This document shows, one piece after another, positions 1 through 5,143 of a stretch of DNA of 8,092 nt. The DNA is from an uncultured Eubacteriales bacterium (GTDB lineage Bacteria > Bacillota > Clostridia > Oscillospirales > Acutalibacteraceae), in assembly GCA_934476545.1 (NCBI GenBank), contig CAKSOB010000065.1, forward strand, positions 1-8,092. The letters are read 5' to 3'. The translations under genes and the position numbers were made by a program. The notes beneath the pieces were generated by a model. It was not told the DNA's origin. It did no database searches and saw nothing but the letters and a program-made list of their open reading frames with translations. Every line of letters begins with the position of its first letter. Position 1 is the first letter of the stretch.

Positions 1-74
1 TGCGACTCGAACGCACAATGCCTTGCGGCACACCACATTTCCAATGTGGCTCCTTACCATTAGAATACCTCTCC
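1..74 (-). tRNA. tRNA-Ser (anticodon GGA), 3' part cut by window edge
   Basis: On the minus strand this reads as a class II tRNA starting with acceptor strand GGAGAGG at 74-68. A D-arm with the GG pair follows, then a 5-bp anticodon stem around the loop TTGGAAA, which gives anticodon GGA for serine UCC/UCU codons. A 4-bp variable arm (TGCC/GGCA with a GCAA loop) and most of the T-arm complete the visible part. The last T-stem base, 3' acceptor strand, discriminator and CCA lie outside the window. All 74 visible bases are identical to the complete copy at 253-338, so identity is safe despite truncation. Confidence 0.93.
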
Positions 75-111
75 ATGACGATATTTTTGTGTGTTAACTG
101 ACAACTTTTAT

Positions 112-140
112 ATTATATCTCATATTTTCAAAAAATGCAA
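112..140 (-). promoter_or_regulatory. SigA promoter of the first tRNA-Ser copy
   Basis: On the minus strand a -35 box TTGCAT (140-135) is followed by a 17-base spacer and a perfect -10 box TATAAT (117-112). Transcription would start near 105, about 30 bases ahead of the mature tRNA 5' end at 74. The same arrangement precedes the second copy, which supports function. Confidence 0.75.
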
Positions 141-220
141 GCCCTAAATTCAATTTTTGAAAAGAAAATAGAATTATTTTGAGAAAGGTGGATTTTTGCT
201 TAGATTACTTGTGGAAATGA

Positions 221-249
221 AAAAGACCACCGAAACTCGGTGGTCTTTT
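221..249 (-). terminator. Intrinsic terminator of the complete tRNA-Ser gene
   Basis: A perfect 13-bp inverted repeat (AAAAGACCACCGA at 221-233, complement at 237-249) has a 3-base loop. Read on the minus strand, a GC-rich stem ends in a run of T. It begins only three bases after the encoded CCA end of the tRNA at 253, so it separates the two tRNA transcription units. The flanking A/T runs would allow some activity in the other direction too. Confidence 0.85.
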
Positions 250-252
250 GTT

Positions 253-338
253 TGGCGGAGAGGATGCGACTCGAACGCACAATGCCTTGCGGCACACCAC
301 ATTTCCAATGTGGCTCCTTACCATTAGAATACCTCTCC
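253..338 (-). tRNA. tRNA-Ser (anticodon GGA), complete
   Basis: This is a complete class II tRNA with the CCA end encoded (253-255 on the plus strand reads TGG). Acceptor strands GGAGAGG (338-332) and CCTCTCC (263-257) pair over 7 bp. The D-stem is weak (U-A, U-G, C-G, U-A), with A14, G18G19 and A21 in place. The anticodon stem CCACA/TGTGG holds the loop TTGGAAA, so the anticodon is GGA. The long variable arm is a 4-bp stem TGCC/GGCA with a GNRA-like GCAA loop, the feature seryl-tRNA synthetase recognises. The T-loop is TTCGAGT. It reads UCC and, by wobble, UCU. It has its own promoter and terminator and is repeated at 1-74. Confidence 0.96.
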
Positions 339-378
339 ATGGTAATATTTTTGTGTGTCTCAACTTGACGACTTTCAT

Positions 379-407
379 ATTATATCGTATGTGTTTAGAA
401 AATGCAA
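379..407 (-). promoter_or_regulatory. SigA promoter of the complete tRNA-Ser gene
   Basis: On the minus strand TTGCAT (407-402) lies 17 bases from a perfect TATAAT (384-379). The start point would fall near 372, about 34 bases before the tRNA. The -35 context CTTGCATTTT is shared with the promoter of the other tRNA copy, although the spacers have diverged. Confidence 0.75.
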
Positions 408-615
408 GCCTTTTTTAAAACTTTTTTCCAAAAAAATTATTTATCTGTTTTATTGGACAATTTTTAGAAGCTGTCTGTCTAAAACAGAGGAATAAAAAAT
501 GAGCGAAAATCAGCAAAAATGAATGGTTGATAGCGGGATACCTTCATTTTCTTTCTATATTATAGGAAGAAAATAGGGATAAACCAGAAAAAAGATGCAA
601 GAAATCAATTTAGAC

Positions 616-644
616 TTGCATTTTTCGTCAAAAAATAGTAATAT
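616..644 (+). promoter_or_regulatory. Candidate SigA promoter of the aminotransferase gene
   Basis: TTGCAT (616-621) and TAATAT (639-644) are separated by 17 bases. The -10 box matches the consensus at four of six positions. The -35 box has the same CTTGCATTTT context as the two tRNA promoters. A start near 651 would give a leader of about 60 bases before the ATG at 713. The right arm of an inverted repeat overlaps the -35 box. This is a pattern match only. Confidence 0.4.
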
Positions 645-697
645 AGGAGTGGTTATTCGGGGGGAACACAGTTTTTTCCGATCTGCCAGTTCATTTG

Positions 698-706
698 AAG
701 GGGAGA
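698..706 (+). promoter_or_regulatory. Ribosome binding site fixing the aminotransferase start
   Basis: AAGGGGAGA lies seven bases (counted from GGAG) ahead of the ATG at 713. It lies after the alternative in-frame TTG at 695, so the ATG is the likely start. Confidence 0.75.
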
Positions 707-712
707 ACGATC

Positions 713-1993
713 ATGATATCCGAGTACAAATCTTTATCAAAAGAAGAATTAACAGCGCTGCGGGATGCGCTGGAAACAGAATATCGAGAATTTCAAGCAT
801 TGGAACTGAACCTGAATATGGCTCGTGGAAAGCCTAGCACCGAACAACTGGATCTTTCCTTGGAAATGTTAGACGGGTTGAACTCCGAAAGCTGCTTTTT
901 CTCTAGCACTGGAGATGATTGCCGAAACTATGGATTGGTAGACGGTTTGCCAGAAATGCGCGCTTTTTTTGGAGAGCTGATGGGTGTGCCTGCCTCTAAT
1001 GTAGTGGTAGGCGGAAACTCCAGCCTGAATATGATGTTTGACACGGTATCCTGTGCGTTTGTATCCGGGCTTGACGGCTGCAAGCCTTGGAGTCAGCAGC
1101 CGGTGAAATTCCTGTGCCCATCTCCGGGATACGACCGCCACTTTGCAATTTGCGAATATTTCGGTATTGAAATGATTACCGTACCAATGCTGTCTACCGG
1201 TCCGGATATGGACGAGGTAGAGCGTTTGGTTGCAGCGGATGAATCCATTAAGGGAATTTGGTGCGTACCGAAGTACTCTAACCCTACCGGCGTAACATTC
1301 TCAGATGAAACCGTTCGTCGTTTTGCAAACCTGAAGCCAAAGGCAAAGGATTTTAAAATTTTCTGGGATAATGCATATTGTGTGCATGAGTTGACCGATA
1401 CACCGGAAGTTTTGCTGAACCTGTACACAGAATGTGAGAAGAATGGCACAACCGATTTGTTAGTTACATTCTGCTCTACTTCTAAGATTACATTCCCGGG
1501 TTCCGGTGTTGCGGCAATGGCTGCCAGTGACAATACCTTAAAGAGCTTCCGGCGTCACCTGTCTTTCCAGACCATCGGTCCAGATAAAATCAATCAGCTT
1601 CGTCATATTCGTTACTTCAAGCGTGTAGAAGGCTTAAAGGAACATATGGAAAAGCATCGTGCTGTATTGGCGCCTCGCTTTGAGGTTGTGCTGAAAAAGC
1701 TGAATCAGGAATTGACAGGCTTGGGTATTGCCGAGTGGTCTAATCCAAAGGGCGGCTATTTTGTATCGGTAGATGTTCTGCCCGGTTGTGCAAAGCGTGT
1801 TGTTCAGCTTTGTAAAGAAGGCGGCGTAATCCTCACCGGTGCCGGCGCAACCTTCCCATATAAGAAGGACCCACAGGACAGCAACATTCGTTTGGCGCCG
1901 TCCTATCCGCCGGTTATCGAATTGAAAGAAGCAATGGAGCTTTTCTGCATTTGCATCAAGTTGGCAGCAGTAGAAAAATTGCTCAGCGAATAA
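713..1993 (+). CDS. Aspartate aminotransferase, type Ic / Aminotran_MocR family
   Basis: This predicted cytosolic PLP enzyme of 426 residues probably exchanges amino groups between aspartate and 2-oxoglutarate. The fold-type I landmarks appear in order: an N-terminal ARGKP near residue 37 that fits the substrate-binding segment, NPTG at 190-193, D219-x-x-Y222 for the pyridine nitrogen and O3', the PLP lysine K258 in STSK followed by a glycine-rich FPGSG, and R393 in NIRLAP for the substrate carboxylate. The sequence resembles the Aminotran_MocR group (Corynebacterium AspT, 'type Ic') rather than classical AspC/AspB, and it lacks the DNA-binding domain of true MocR regulators. The length fits that group. 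The ATG at 713 was chosen over an in-frame TTG at 695 because of the ribosome binding site. The gene stands alone, with a candidate promoter upstream and a terminator at 2000-2032. The family assignment is from recall of motifs; substrate preference is inference, and another amino acid such as alanine is possible. Confidence 0.88.
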   Translation: MISEYKSLSKEELTALRDALETEYREFQALELNLNMARGKPSTEQLDLSLEMLDGLNSESCFFSSTGDDCRNYGLVDGLPEMRAFFGELMGVPASNVVVGGNSSLNMMFDTVSCAFVSGLDGCKPWSQQPVKFLCPSPGYDRHFAICEYFGIEMITVPMLSTGPDMDEVERLVAADESIKGIWCVPKYSNPTGVTFSDETVRRFANLKPKAKDFKIFWDNAYCVHELTDTPEVLLNLYTECEKNGTTDLLVTFCSTSKITFPGSGVAAMAASDNTLKSFRRHLSFQTIGPDKINQLRHIRYFKRVEGLKEHMEKHRAVLAPRFEVVLKKLNQELTGLGIAEWSNPKGGYFVSVDVLPGCAKRVVQLCKEGGVILTGAGATFPYKKDPQDSNIRLAPSYPPVIELKEAMELFCICIKLAAVEKLLSE

Positions 1994-1999
1994 AATTGG

Positions 2000-2032
2000 T
2001 TCGTCATCGTATTTGCGGTGGCGAATTTTTTT
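2000..2032 (+). terminator. Intrinsic terminator of the aminotransferase gene
   Basis: A 10-bp stem (2000-2009 with 2016-2025, two G-U pairs) has a TATTTG loop and is followed directly by seven T. It starts six bases after the stop codon and separates this gene from the PHP gene. Confidence 0.8.
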
Positions 2033-2083
2033 GCAGCAAAATGGTAACTTTATCACATTGAATGAAAAATTTCTTCTTTCTCC

Positions 2084-2112
2084 ATGCAAAGCATTTCAAA
2101 ATATGATATACT
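2084..2112 (+). promoter_or_regulatory. Extended -10 SigA promoter of the PHP-TSCPD operon
   Basis: TATACT at 2107-2112 is preceded by TG plus one base (2104-2106), a full extended -10 element. The -35 region at 17 bases (ATGCAA, 2084-2089) is poor, which an extended -10 commonly compensates. The start point would be near 2119, about 40 bases before the ATG at 2158. Confidence 0.6.
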
Positions 2113-2142
2113 AAAAGTGAAAAATTACTGCGTTTTATGAGG

Positions 2143-2150
2143 AAAGGAGG
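2143..2150 (+). promoter_or_regulatory. Ribosome binding site fixing the PHP start
   Basis: A near-perfect AAAGGAGG lies seven bases before the ATG at 2158. An earlier in-frame ATG at 2137 lies upstream of this site and has no comparable one of its own. Confidence 0.85.
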
Positions 2151-2157
2151 CGAATTT

Positions 2158-3000
2158 ATGAGAGCAGATTTGCACTGCCATTCTCGCTATTCCGATAGCT
2201 CCGTAACGGTTCAGGATATTGTGCGAATGGCAAAACTTCATCAAATAGATGCAATAGCGATTACGGACCACGATACTTTAGCAGGACAGGAAGAAGCGTT
2301 GCTGTATGGAAAGCAGTACGGCGTAGAGATTGTTCCGGGGTTAGAGTTGTCCGGTTGGGATTATAAACGGCAACAAAAGGCACATGTTCTTTGTTACTAT
2401 CCGAAAAAACCGGAAGCACTTTCTCCGATTTGTCAGCAAATCAAGGAGAGCCGAGAACAAACTACCTTAGAAATGCTGCATTTGGTTATGGAGCATTATC
2501 CCATTACTGAAGAAATGGTTCGGGAACGTGCAAAGGATAGTGTAACCATATACAAGCAACATATTATGCACGCTCTGATTGATTCCGGTTATTCCCGCCG
2601 CTTTTTTGGAGAATTGAACCAAAAGCTGTTTTCGCACAAAGATGGAATTGCAAATATAGAGATTGTTTATCCGGATGTCTACGCCGTCTTGGAAGCAGTA
2701 CAACAAGCCGGCGGCATAGCGGTAATGGCGCATCCAGGGGAATGTCGAGAGAAAGGTTTGTTAGAAGAACTGTCCTCGCAAGGACTGCTAGACGGCGTAG
2801 AATTACTTTGCCCGAAAAATGATGAAGCGGAAATTCAGCGGGTGAAAGCGATTGCGGAACAGTATGATTTGTTGACGACTGCCGGAACCGATTTCCACGG
2901 AATGTATTCTTCTCGGAATCATCATGTGGGAATGTTTACCATGCCGATAGAATGGTTAGATCGTCTTAAAGTACGAGCATCCGAGAAAACACCACAATAA
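2158..3000 (+). CDS. PHP-domain metal-dependent phosphoesterase, YciV/TrpH (RNase AM) type
   Basis: The predicted soluble protein has 280 residues, the usual size for stand-alone YciV/TrpH proteins. The PHP metal ligands are all visible: H6-x-H8 and D13 at the N-terminus, D37-H38 in ITDHDT, E63 in PGLELSG, H76, H192 in MAHPGE, and D245-x-H247 in AGTDFHG. A helical insert at about 85-175 separates the two halves of the metal site, as in the family. Characterised relatives hydrolyse 3',5'-nucleoside bisphosphates (pAp) and trim 5' ends of small RNAs, including the 23S rRNA precursor in E. coli. Either role could apply here, and the exact substrate is inference. The gene has its own promoter and is followed after 17 bases by the TSCPD gene, so the two are probably co-transcribed. 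No key residue is missing. Confidence 0.88.
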   Translation: MRADLHCHSRYSDSSVTVQDIVRMAKLHQIDAIAITDHDTLAGQEEALLYGKQYGVEIVPGLELSGWDYKRQQKAHVLCYYPKKPEALSPICQQIKESREQTTLEMLHLVMEHYPITEEMVRERAKDSVTIYKQHIMHALIDSGYSRRFFGELNQKLFSHKDGIANIEIVYPDVYAVLEAVQQAGGIAVMAHPGECREKGLLEELSSQGLLDGVELLCPKNDEAEIQRVKAIAEQYDLLTTAGTDFHGMYSSRNHHVGMFTMPIEWLDRLKVRASEKTPQ

Positions 3001-3017
3001 GAAAAGAGGAATAGAGT

Positions 3018-3275
3018 ATGGAATATGTATTTAAAACAAAAGGGGTTTGTCCCCGAGAAATCATCATCGAATGTGAAGGGGATACAGTGGAGTCCGTTTG
3101 CTTCAACGGTGGCTGCAATGGCAACGGAAAAGGAATCGGCGCACTTGTATCCGGTATGAAAATTGATGATGTTATTGATCGTTGCAGTGGCATTACCTGT
3201 GGATTTAAAAACACCTCTTGTCCTGACCAAATGGCAGAGGCACTGCGAAAGATTAAAGAAGAACAAGCAAAATAA
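3018..3275 (+). CDS. TSCPD domain protein (TIGR03905-like, cysteine-rich, 85 aa)
   Basis: This small protein carries the signature TSCPD at residues 67-70 region (T66-S67-C68-P69-D70). It has seven cysteines, at 11, 19, 28, 33, 56, 61 and 68, with FNGGCNGNGKGI around C33 and ITCGFKNTSCPD at the end. The TSCPD domain also occurs at the C-terminus of B12-dependent ribonucleotide reductases, and free copies like this are common in Clostridia but have no proven role. The conserved cysteines suggest metal binding or redox chemistry, which is inference. No signal peptide or membrane segment is visible. The start has AGAGGA seven bases upstream. It follows the PHP gene by 17 bases and ends at a strong hairpin terminator. 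Confidence 0.88.
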   Translation: MEYVFKTKGVCPREIIIECEGDTVESVCFNGGCNGNGKGIGALVSGMKIDDVIDRCSGITCGFKNTSCPDQMAEALRKIKEEQAK

Positions 3276-3277
3276 AT

Positions 3278-3318
3278 AAAAAAGGACGCATGACAAAATA
3301 CTGTCAGCGTCCTTTTTT
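3278..3318. terminator. Bidirectional terminator between convergent genes
   Basis: AAAAAAGGACGC (3278-3289) pairs with GCGTCCTTTTTT (3307-3318). The stem continues inside as TGACA/TGTCA, after one unpaired A at 3290, around a six-base loop. The T run on either strand makes it usable in both directions. It serves the TSCPD gene on the plus strand and the small cysteine-rich gene on the minus strand, whose stop codon (3319-3317) lies inside the repeat. Confidence 0.85.
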
Positions 3319-3523
3319 ATAGGGTGAAATCTTCCGGAGTGTACGTGCGTATTGGTGGCAGAACCTTTGGGCGGCGTAATAACGGGTCATAAGAAAATGC
3401 GGAACATTTTCCGGTTTCGTTTGTCTTAGAGCAATTGCAGGTTGGATTAAGCTCCGGTGTTTCATTGTGTGCGCAATAGTCGCAGCAGGGTGGAATAGAG
3501 TTTCCAAATAATTTTGCAGCCAT
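3317..3523 (-). CDS. Small conserved cysteine-rich protein (68 aa), function unknown
   Basis: The product has six cysteines: C13, C14, C17, C29, C31 and C40. CxxC at 14-17 plus C31 and C40 could form a small zinc-ribbon-like site, which is inference. After C40 comes the segment FSYDPLLRRP (43-52), then a proline-rich stretch and an acidic end EDFTL. I recall short clostridial hypothetical proteins with the same plan (CxxC, then C, then C..F.YDPLKR.P, then a DFxL end), so this is probably real and conserved. No function is known to me. A strong GGGAGG lies eight bases upstream of the ATG, and an extended -10 promoter sits just before it. It follows ylbJ by 38 bases on the same strand, so co-expression with ylbJ is also possible. 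An overlapping frame (74 codons, 3528-3304) lacks these features and was not used. Confidence 0.75.
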   Translation of the reverse strand: MAAKLFGNSIPPCCDYCAHNETPELNPTCNCSKTNETGKCSAFSYDPLLRRPKVLPPIRTYTPEDFTL

Positions 3524-3550
3524 ACCATCTACCTCCCTTAGAATAAGATT

Positions 3551-3579
3551 AGTATAGCATATCAGCGTTGCTTTGGAAA
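3551..3579 (-). promoter_or_regulatory. Extended -10 SigA-like promoter of the small cysteine-rich gene
   Basis: On the minus strand TTTCCA (3579-3574) lies 17 bases from TATACT (3556-3551), which is preceded by TGC (3559-3557), an extended -10 motif. The -35 box overlaps the last codons of ylbJ. The start would be near 3544, about 20 bases ahead of the ATG. Confidence 0.5.
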
Positions 3580-4728
3580 GACCGCTTTTTTGTTAGACAC
3601 CAAAAATACAATACAAAAAAGCAATAAGGTACATCCACATAACACGGCGGCAATAGGTGTAGTTCCTCCGGAGGAGATTTGATAAGGCAACAAGACAGAG
3701 CGGTTGGCAAATACTTGAGATGTCGGTTCCGGTAAAGAAACCAATGGGCGGCATATTAGAAAAAACGTTAAGGATAAGATTCCATGAAGGATGCGGGAGA
3801 AAAAGAATTTCCCGACTGAGATAGAGAGTGGAGCAACCGCTGCAAGAATTTGTCCCCAAACACAAAGTCCACCCATGGCAGTGAAGAGAACGATAGACCA
3901 TAAAGGAACGCCTGCCCATCCGGCAAAGGTGATTCCGGAGGAAATCTCCCACAGTATTGGAAAGGCTGCCATACTAAGTTGTGGAGAGAGCCCGATTTTT
4001 TGCAGCAGAGAAGAAATTCCAGTCAGAATTCCACAGCCATACAGCGGTTCTATCATGGCATTGAATAACATGACGAAGCTACATAAATTCAACGCGCCTC
4101 TTGCGCCGTCGTCTGCAGCGTGAACCAGTGCGGTAGAAAAGGGAACCGGTGTGACATTGTCTGATACTTCTTGGCTTGGGAAGAGCGGTTCCTTTTTGAT
4201 TCGAGATACTATTGAAAAAAAGACACCCATACAAAATAACGCTGTTGTTTGGCAAGCGAACAAAAGAAGTCCGAAATGCACATCTCCATAAATTGCAATG
4301 CCGATTACCGAAATAGAAAAAGAAGGTCCTGCGTTGACGCAAAACCATAGCAGCCGTTCCCCTTGTTGCTTTGTGATACTCCCATGCTGGTATAAAGAAA
4401 CAATGCCTCTGGCACCAACCGGATAGCCACCGAGCCATCCCAATAAGATAACGCTGCCACAGCATCCGGGTAAGTGAAATAGCCATTTGGTAAGAGGAGA
4501 CAGTACCGTTCCTAAAATACGGGAAACACCGGAATATACACAGAAAGAAGATAACACAACAAACGGAAAGGTAGCAGGCAACAGTCGGGTTAAGCACAGC
4601 TCCAGTCCGGAGGTAACACCACCTGCTGTTTCCGTAGGAAAAAGGAGAAATCCCAAAGCAAATAGAATTGTAAGAACACATAATAAAATCGGATAAACCC
4701 TTTTTTTGAGAATACGAGTCGGTTCCAT
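3562..4728 (-). CDS. ylbJ: Sporulation integral membrane protein YlbJ-like (nucleoside-recognition/Gate fold)
   Basis: This 388-residue polytopic membrane protein has about nine or ten hydrophobic segments, roughly at 11-30, 50-68, 91-112, 128-148, 152-175, 213-233, 252-270, 275-303, 308-329 and 356-377. The motif GGYPVGAR at 100-107, followed by a NAGPSF segment at 132-137, matches the YlbJ/Gate family as I recall it. In Bacillus ylbJ is a SigE-dependent mother-cell gene needed for heat-resistant spores, and its transported substrate is unknown. The start at 4728 was chosen because TAGGAGGG lies six bases upstream; an in-frame ATG 39 bases earlier (4767) has no such site. The gene is divergent from yqfC-yqfD, other mother-cell sporulation genes, across a 106-base gap. 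I did not find a convincing promoter for it. A SpmA/SpmB-like Gate protein is the main alternative but less likely. Confidence 0.82.
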   Translation of the reverse strand: MEPTRILKKRVYPILLCVLTILFALGFLLFPTETAGGVTSGLELCLTRLLPATFPFVVLSSFCVYSGVSRILGTVLSPLTKWLFHLPGCCGSVILLGWLGGYPVGARGIVSLYQHGSITKQQGERLLWFCVNAGPSFSISVIGIAIYGDVHFGLLLFACQTTALFCMGVFFSIVSRIKKEPLFPSQEVSDNVTPVPFSTALVHAADDGARGALNLCSFVMLFNAMIEPLYGCGILTGISSLLQKIGLSPQLSMAAFPILWEISSGITFAGWAGVPLWSIVLFTAMGGLCVWGQILAAVAPLSISVGKFFFSRILHGILSLTFFLICRPLVSLPEPTSQVFANRSVLLPYQISSGGTTPIAAVLCGCTLLLFCIVFLVSNKKAVFPKQR

Positions 4729-4734
4729 GGGAAT

Positions 4735-4742
4735 CCCTCCTA
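4735..4742 (-). promoter_or_regulatory. Ribosome binding site fixing the ylbJ start
   Basis: On the minus strand TAGGAGGG stands six bases ahead of the ATG at 4728 and lies inside the longer reading frame that begins at 4767. Confidence 0.8.
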
Positions 4743-4773
4743 ACGTGATACAGTTATAGATATTCATCGTGGG

Positions 4774-4802
4774 TGATTTTTATTGCTGGAATCGCATAAA
4801 AT
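4774..4802 (+). promoter_or_regulatory. SigE-like sporulation promoter of yqfC-yqfD
   Basis: CATAAAAT at 4795-4802 differs from the Bacillus SigE -10 consensus (CATACAnT) at one defined position. TGATTTT (4774-4780), 14 bases upstream, matches the degenerate -35 consensus at five of seven. The predicted start near 4809 leaves about 26 bases before the ATG, with the ribosome binding site at 4823-4830. SigE control of these genes in Bacillus is established; the site itself is a pattern match. Confidence 0.5.
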
Positions 4803-4834
4803 GACGGTAAGAATACTGCGAACGGAGGGAGCTT

Positions 4835-5125
4835 ATGGATGAGAAACGAGTACCACCGAAAGGAACGGTGATCCAACGGTTGGCAAATCTCTTGGAATTA
4901 CCAACCTCCTCCATCGCCAATGTGACCCATATGGAGTTGGAAGGCAATACACAAGTGCGAATTGAAAATAGCGGCGGTATTTTGGAATATGATCCGTCTA
5001 AAATCAGAATTAAAACAGGGAAGGTCACCACAGAATTTACAGGTAGAAATTTACAAATTAAATGCTTATCCTCCGAAGCTATGGAAATACATGGTTTTAT
5101 TACAGCCATTGCATTTTTACTCTAA
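4835..5125 (+). CDS. yqfC: Sporulation protein YqfC (YabP/YqfC family)
   Basis: This 96-residue protein has the YabP/YqfC plan: a short helical N-terminus containing LANLLELP, then a beta-rich region (about 27-90) with evenly spaced turns such as ENSGGILEYDP and a hydrophobic C-terminal FITAIAFLL. Homologues are small proteins made in the mother cell under SigE and resemble YabP, which is required for spore coat or cortex assembly. The precise role of YqfC is not known. The start is supported by CGGAGGGA five bases upstream (4823-4830). It is followed after 18 bases by yqfD, its constant partner, and both probably share one transcript from the SigE-like promoter. The neighbour and size make the assignment secure even though the sequence is short. 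Confidence 0.88.
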   Translation: MDEKRVPPKGTVIQRLANLLELPTSSIANVTHMELEGNTQVRIENSGGILEYDPSKIRIKTGKVTTEFTGRNLQIKCLSSEAMEIHGFITAIAFLL

Positions 5126-5143
5126 AAGAGAAGGAGGGAAAGT

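Larger units (their letters stand above)
339..712. other. AT-rich intergenic region between tRNA-Ser and the aminotransferase
   Basis: The left part holds the tRNA promoter (379-407). From about 408 to 593 I see only AT-rich sequence with homopolymer runs and a weak AT-only inverted repeat (462-468 with 478-484), and no credible gene. The right part holds an inverted repeat ATGCAAG/CTTGCAT (594-600 with 615-621), a candidate promoter (616-644) and the ribosome binding site of the next gene. Confidence 0.6.

Noticed and set aside
1..407. The repeated tRNA segment considered as CRISPR or phage attachment repeats
   Set aside because: There are only two copies, each a complete or cut tRNA with promoter, and no integrase or phage genes lie nearby. 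Gene duplication explains it.
462..484. Inverted repeat TTTTAGA/TCTAAAA as a possible terminator
   Set aside because: The stem is nearly all A-T with no GC core, and no gene ends there.
595..837. An 80-codon plus-strand reading frame starting upstream of the aminotransferase
   Set aside because: It overlaps the start of the aminotransferase in another frame, lacks a ribosome binding site at its ATG and has no recognisable protein features.
3304..3528. A 74-codon minus-strand frame overlapping the cysteine-rich gene
   Set aside because: It begins five bases upstream in another frame with a worse ribosome binding site spacing, and its translation lacks the CxxC and YDPL pattern.
4079..4681. 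A 200-codon minus-strand frame inside ylbJ
   Set aside because: It is a frame-shifted shadow of ylbJ, rich in Cys, Arg and Ser with no domain signal. The ylbJ frame shows coherent membrane segments and family motifs.
4794..4819. Alternative sporulation promoter GCATAAA with AATACTGC ahead of yqfC
   Set aside because: The spacer of 11 is too short and the start point would fall within the ribosome binding site. The site at 4774-4802 fits better.
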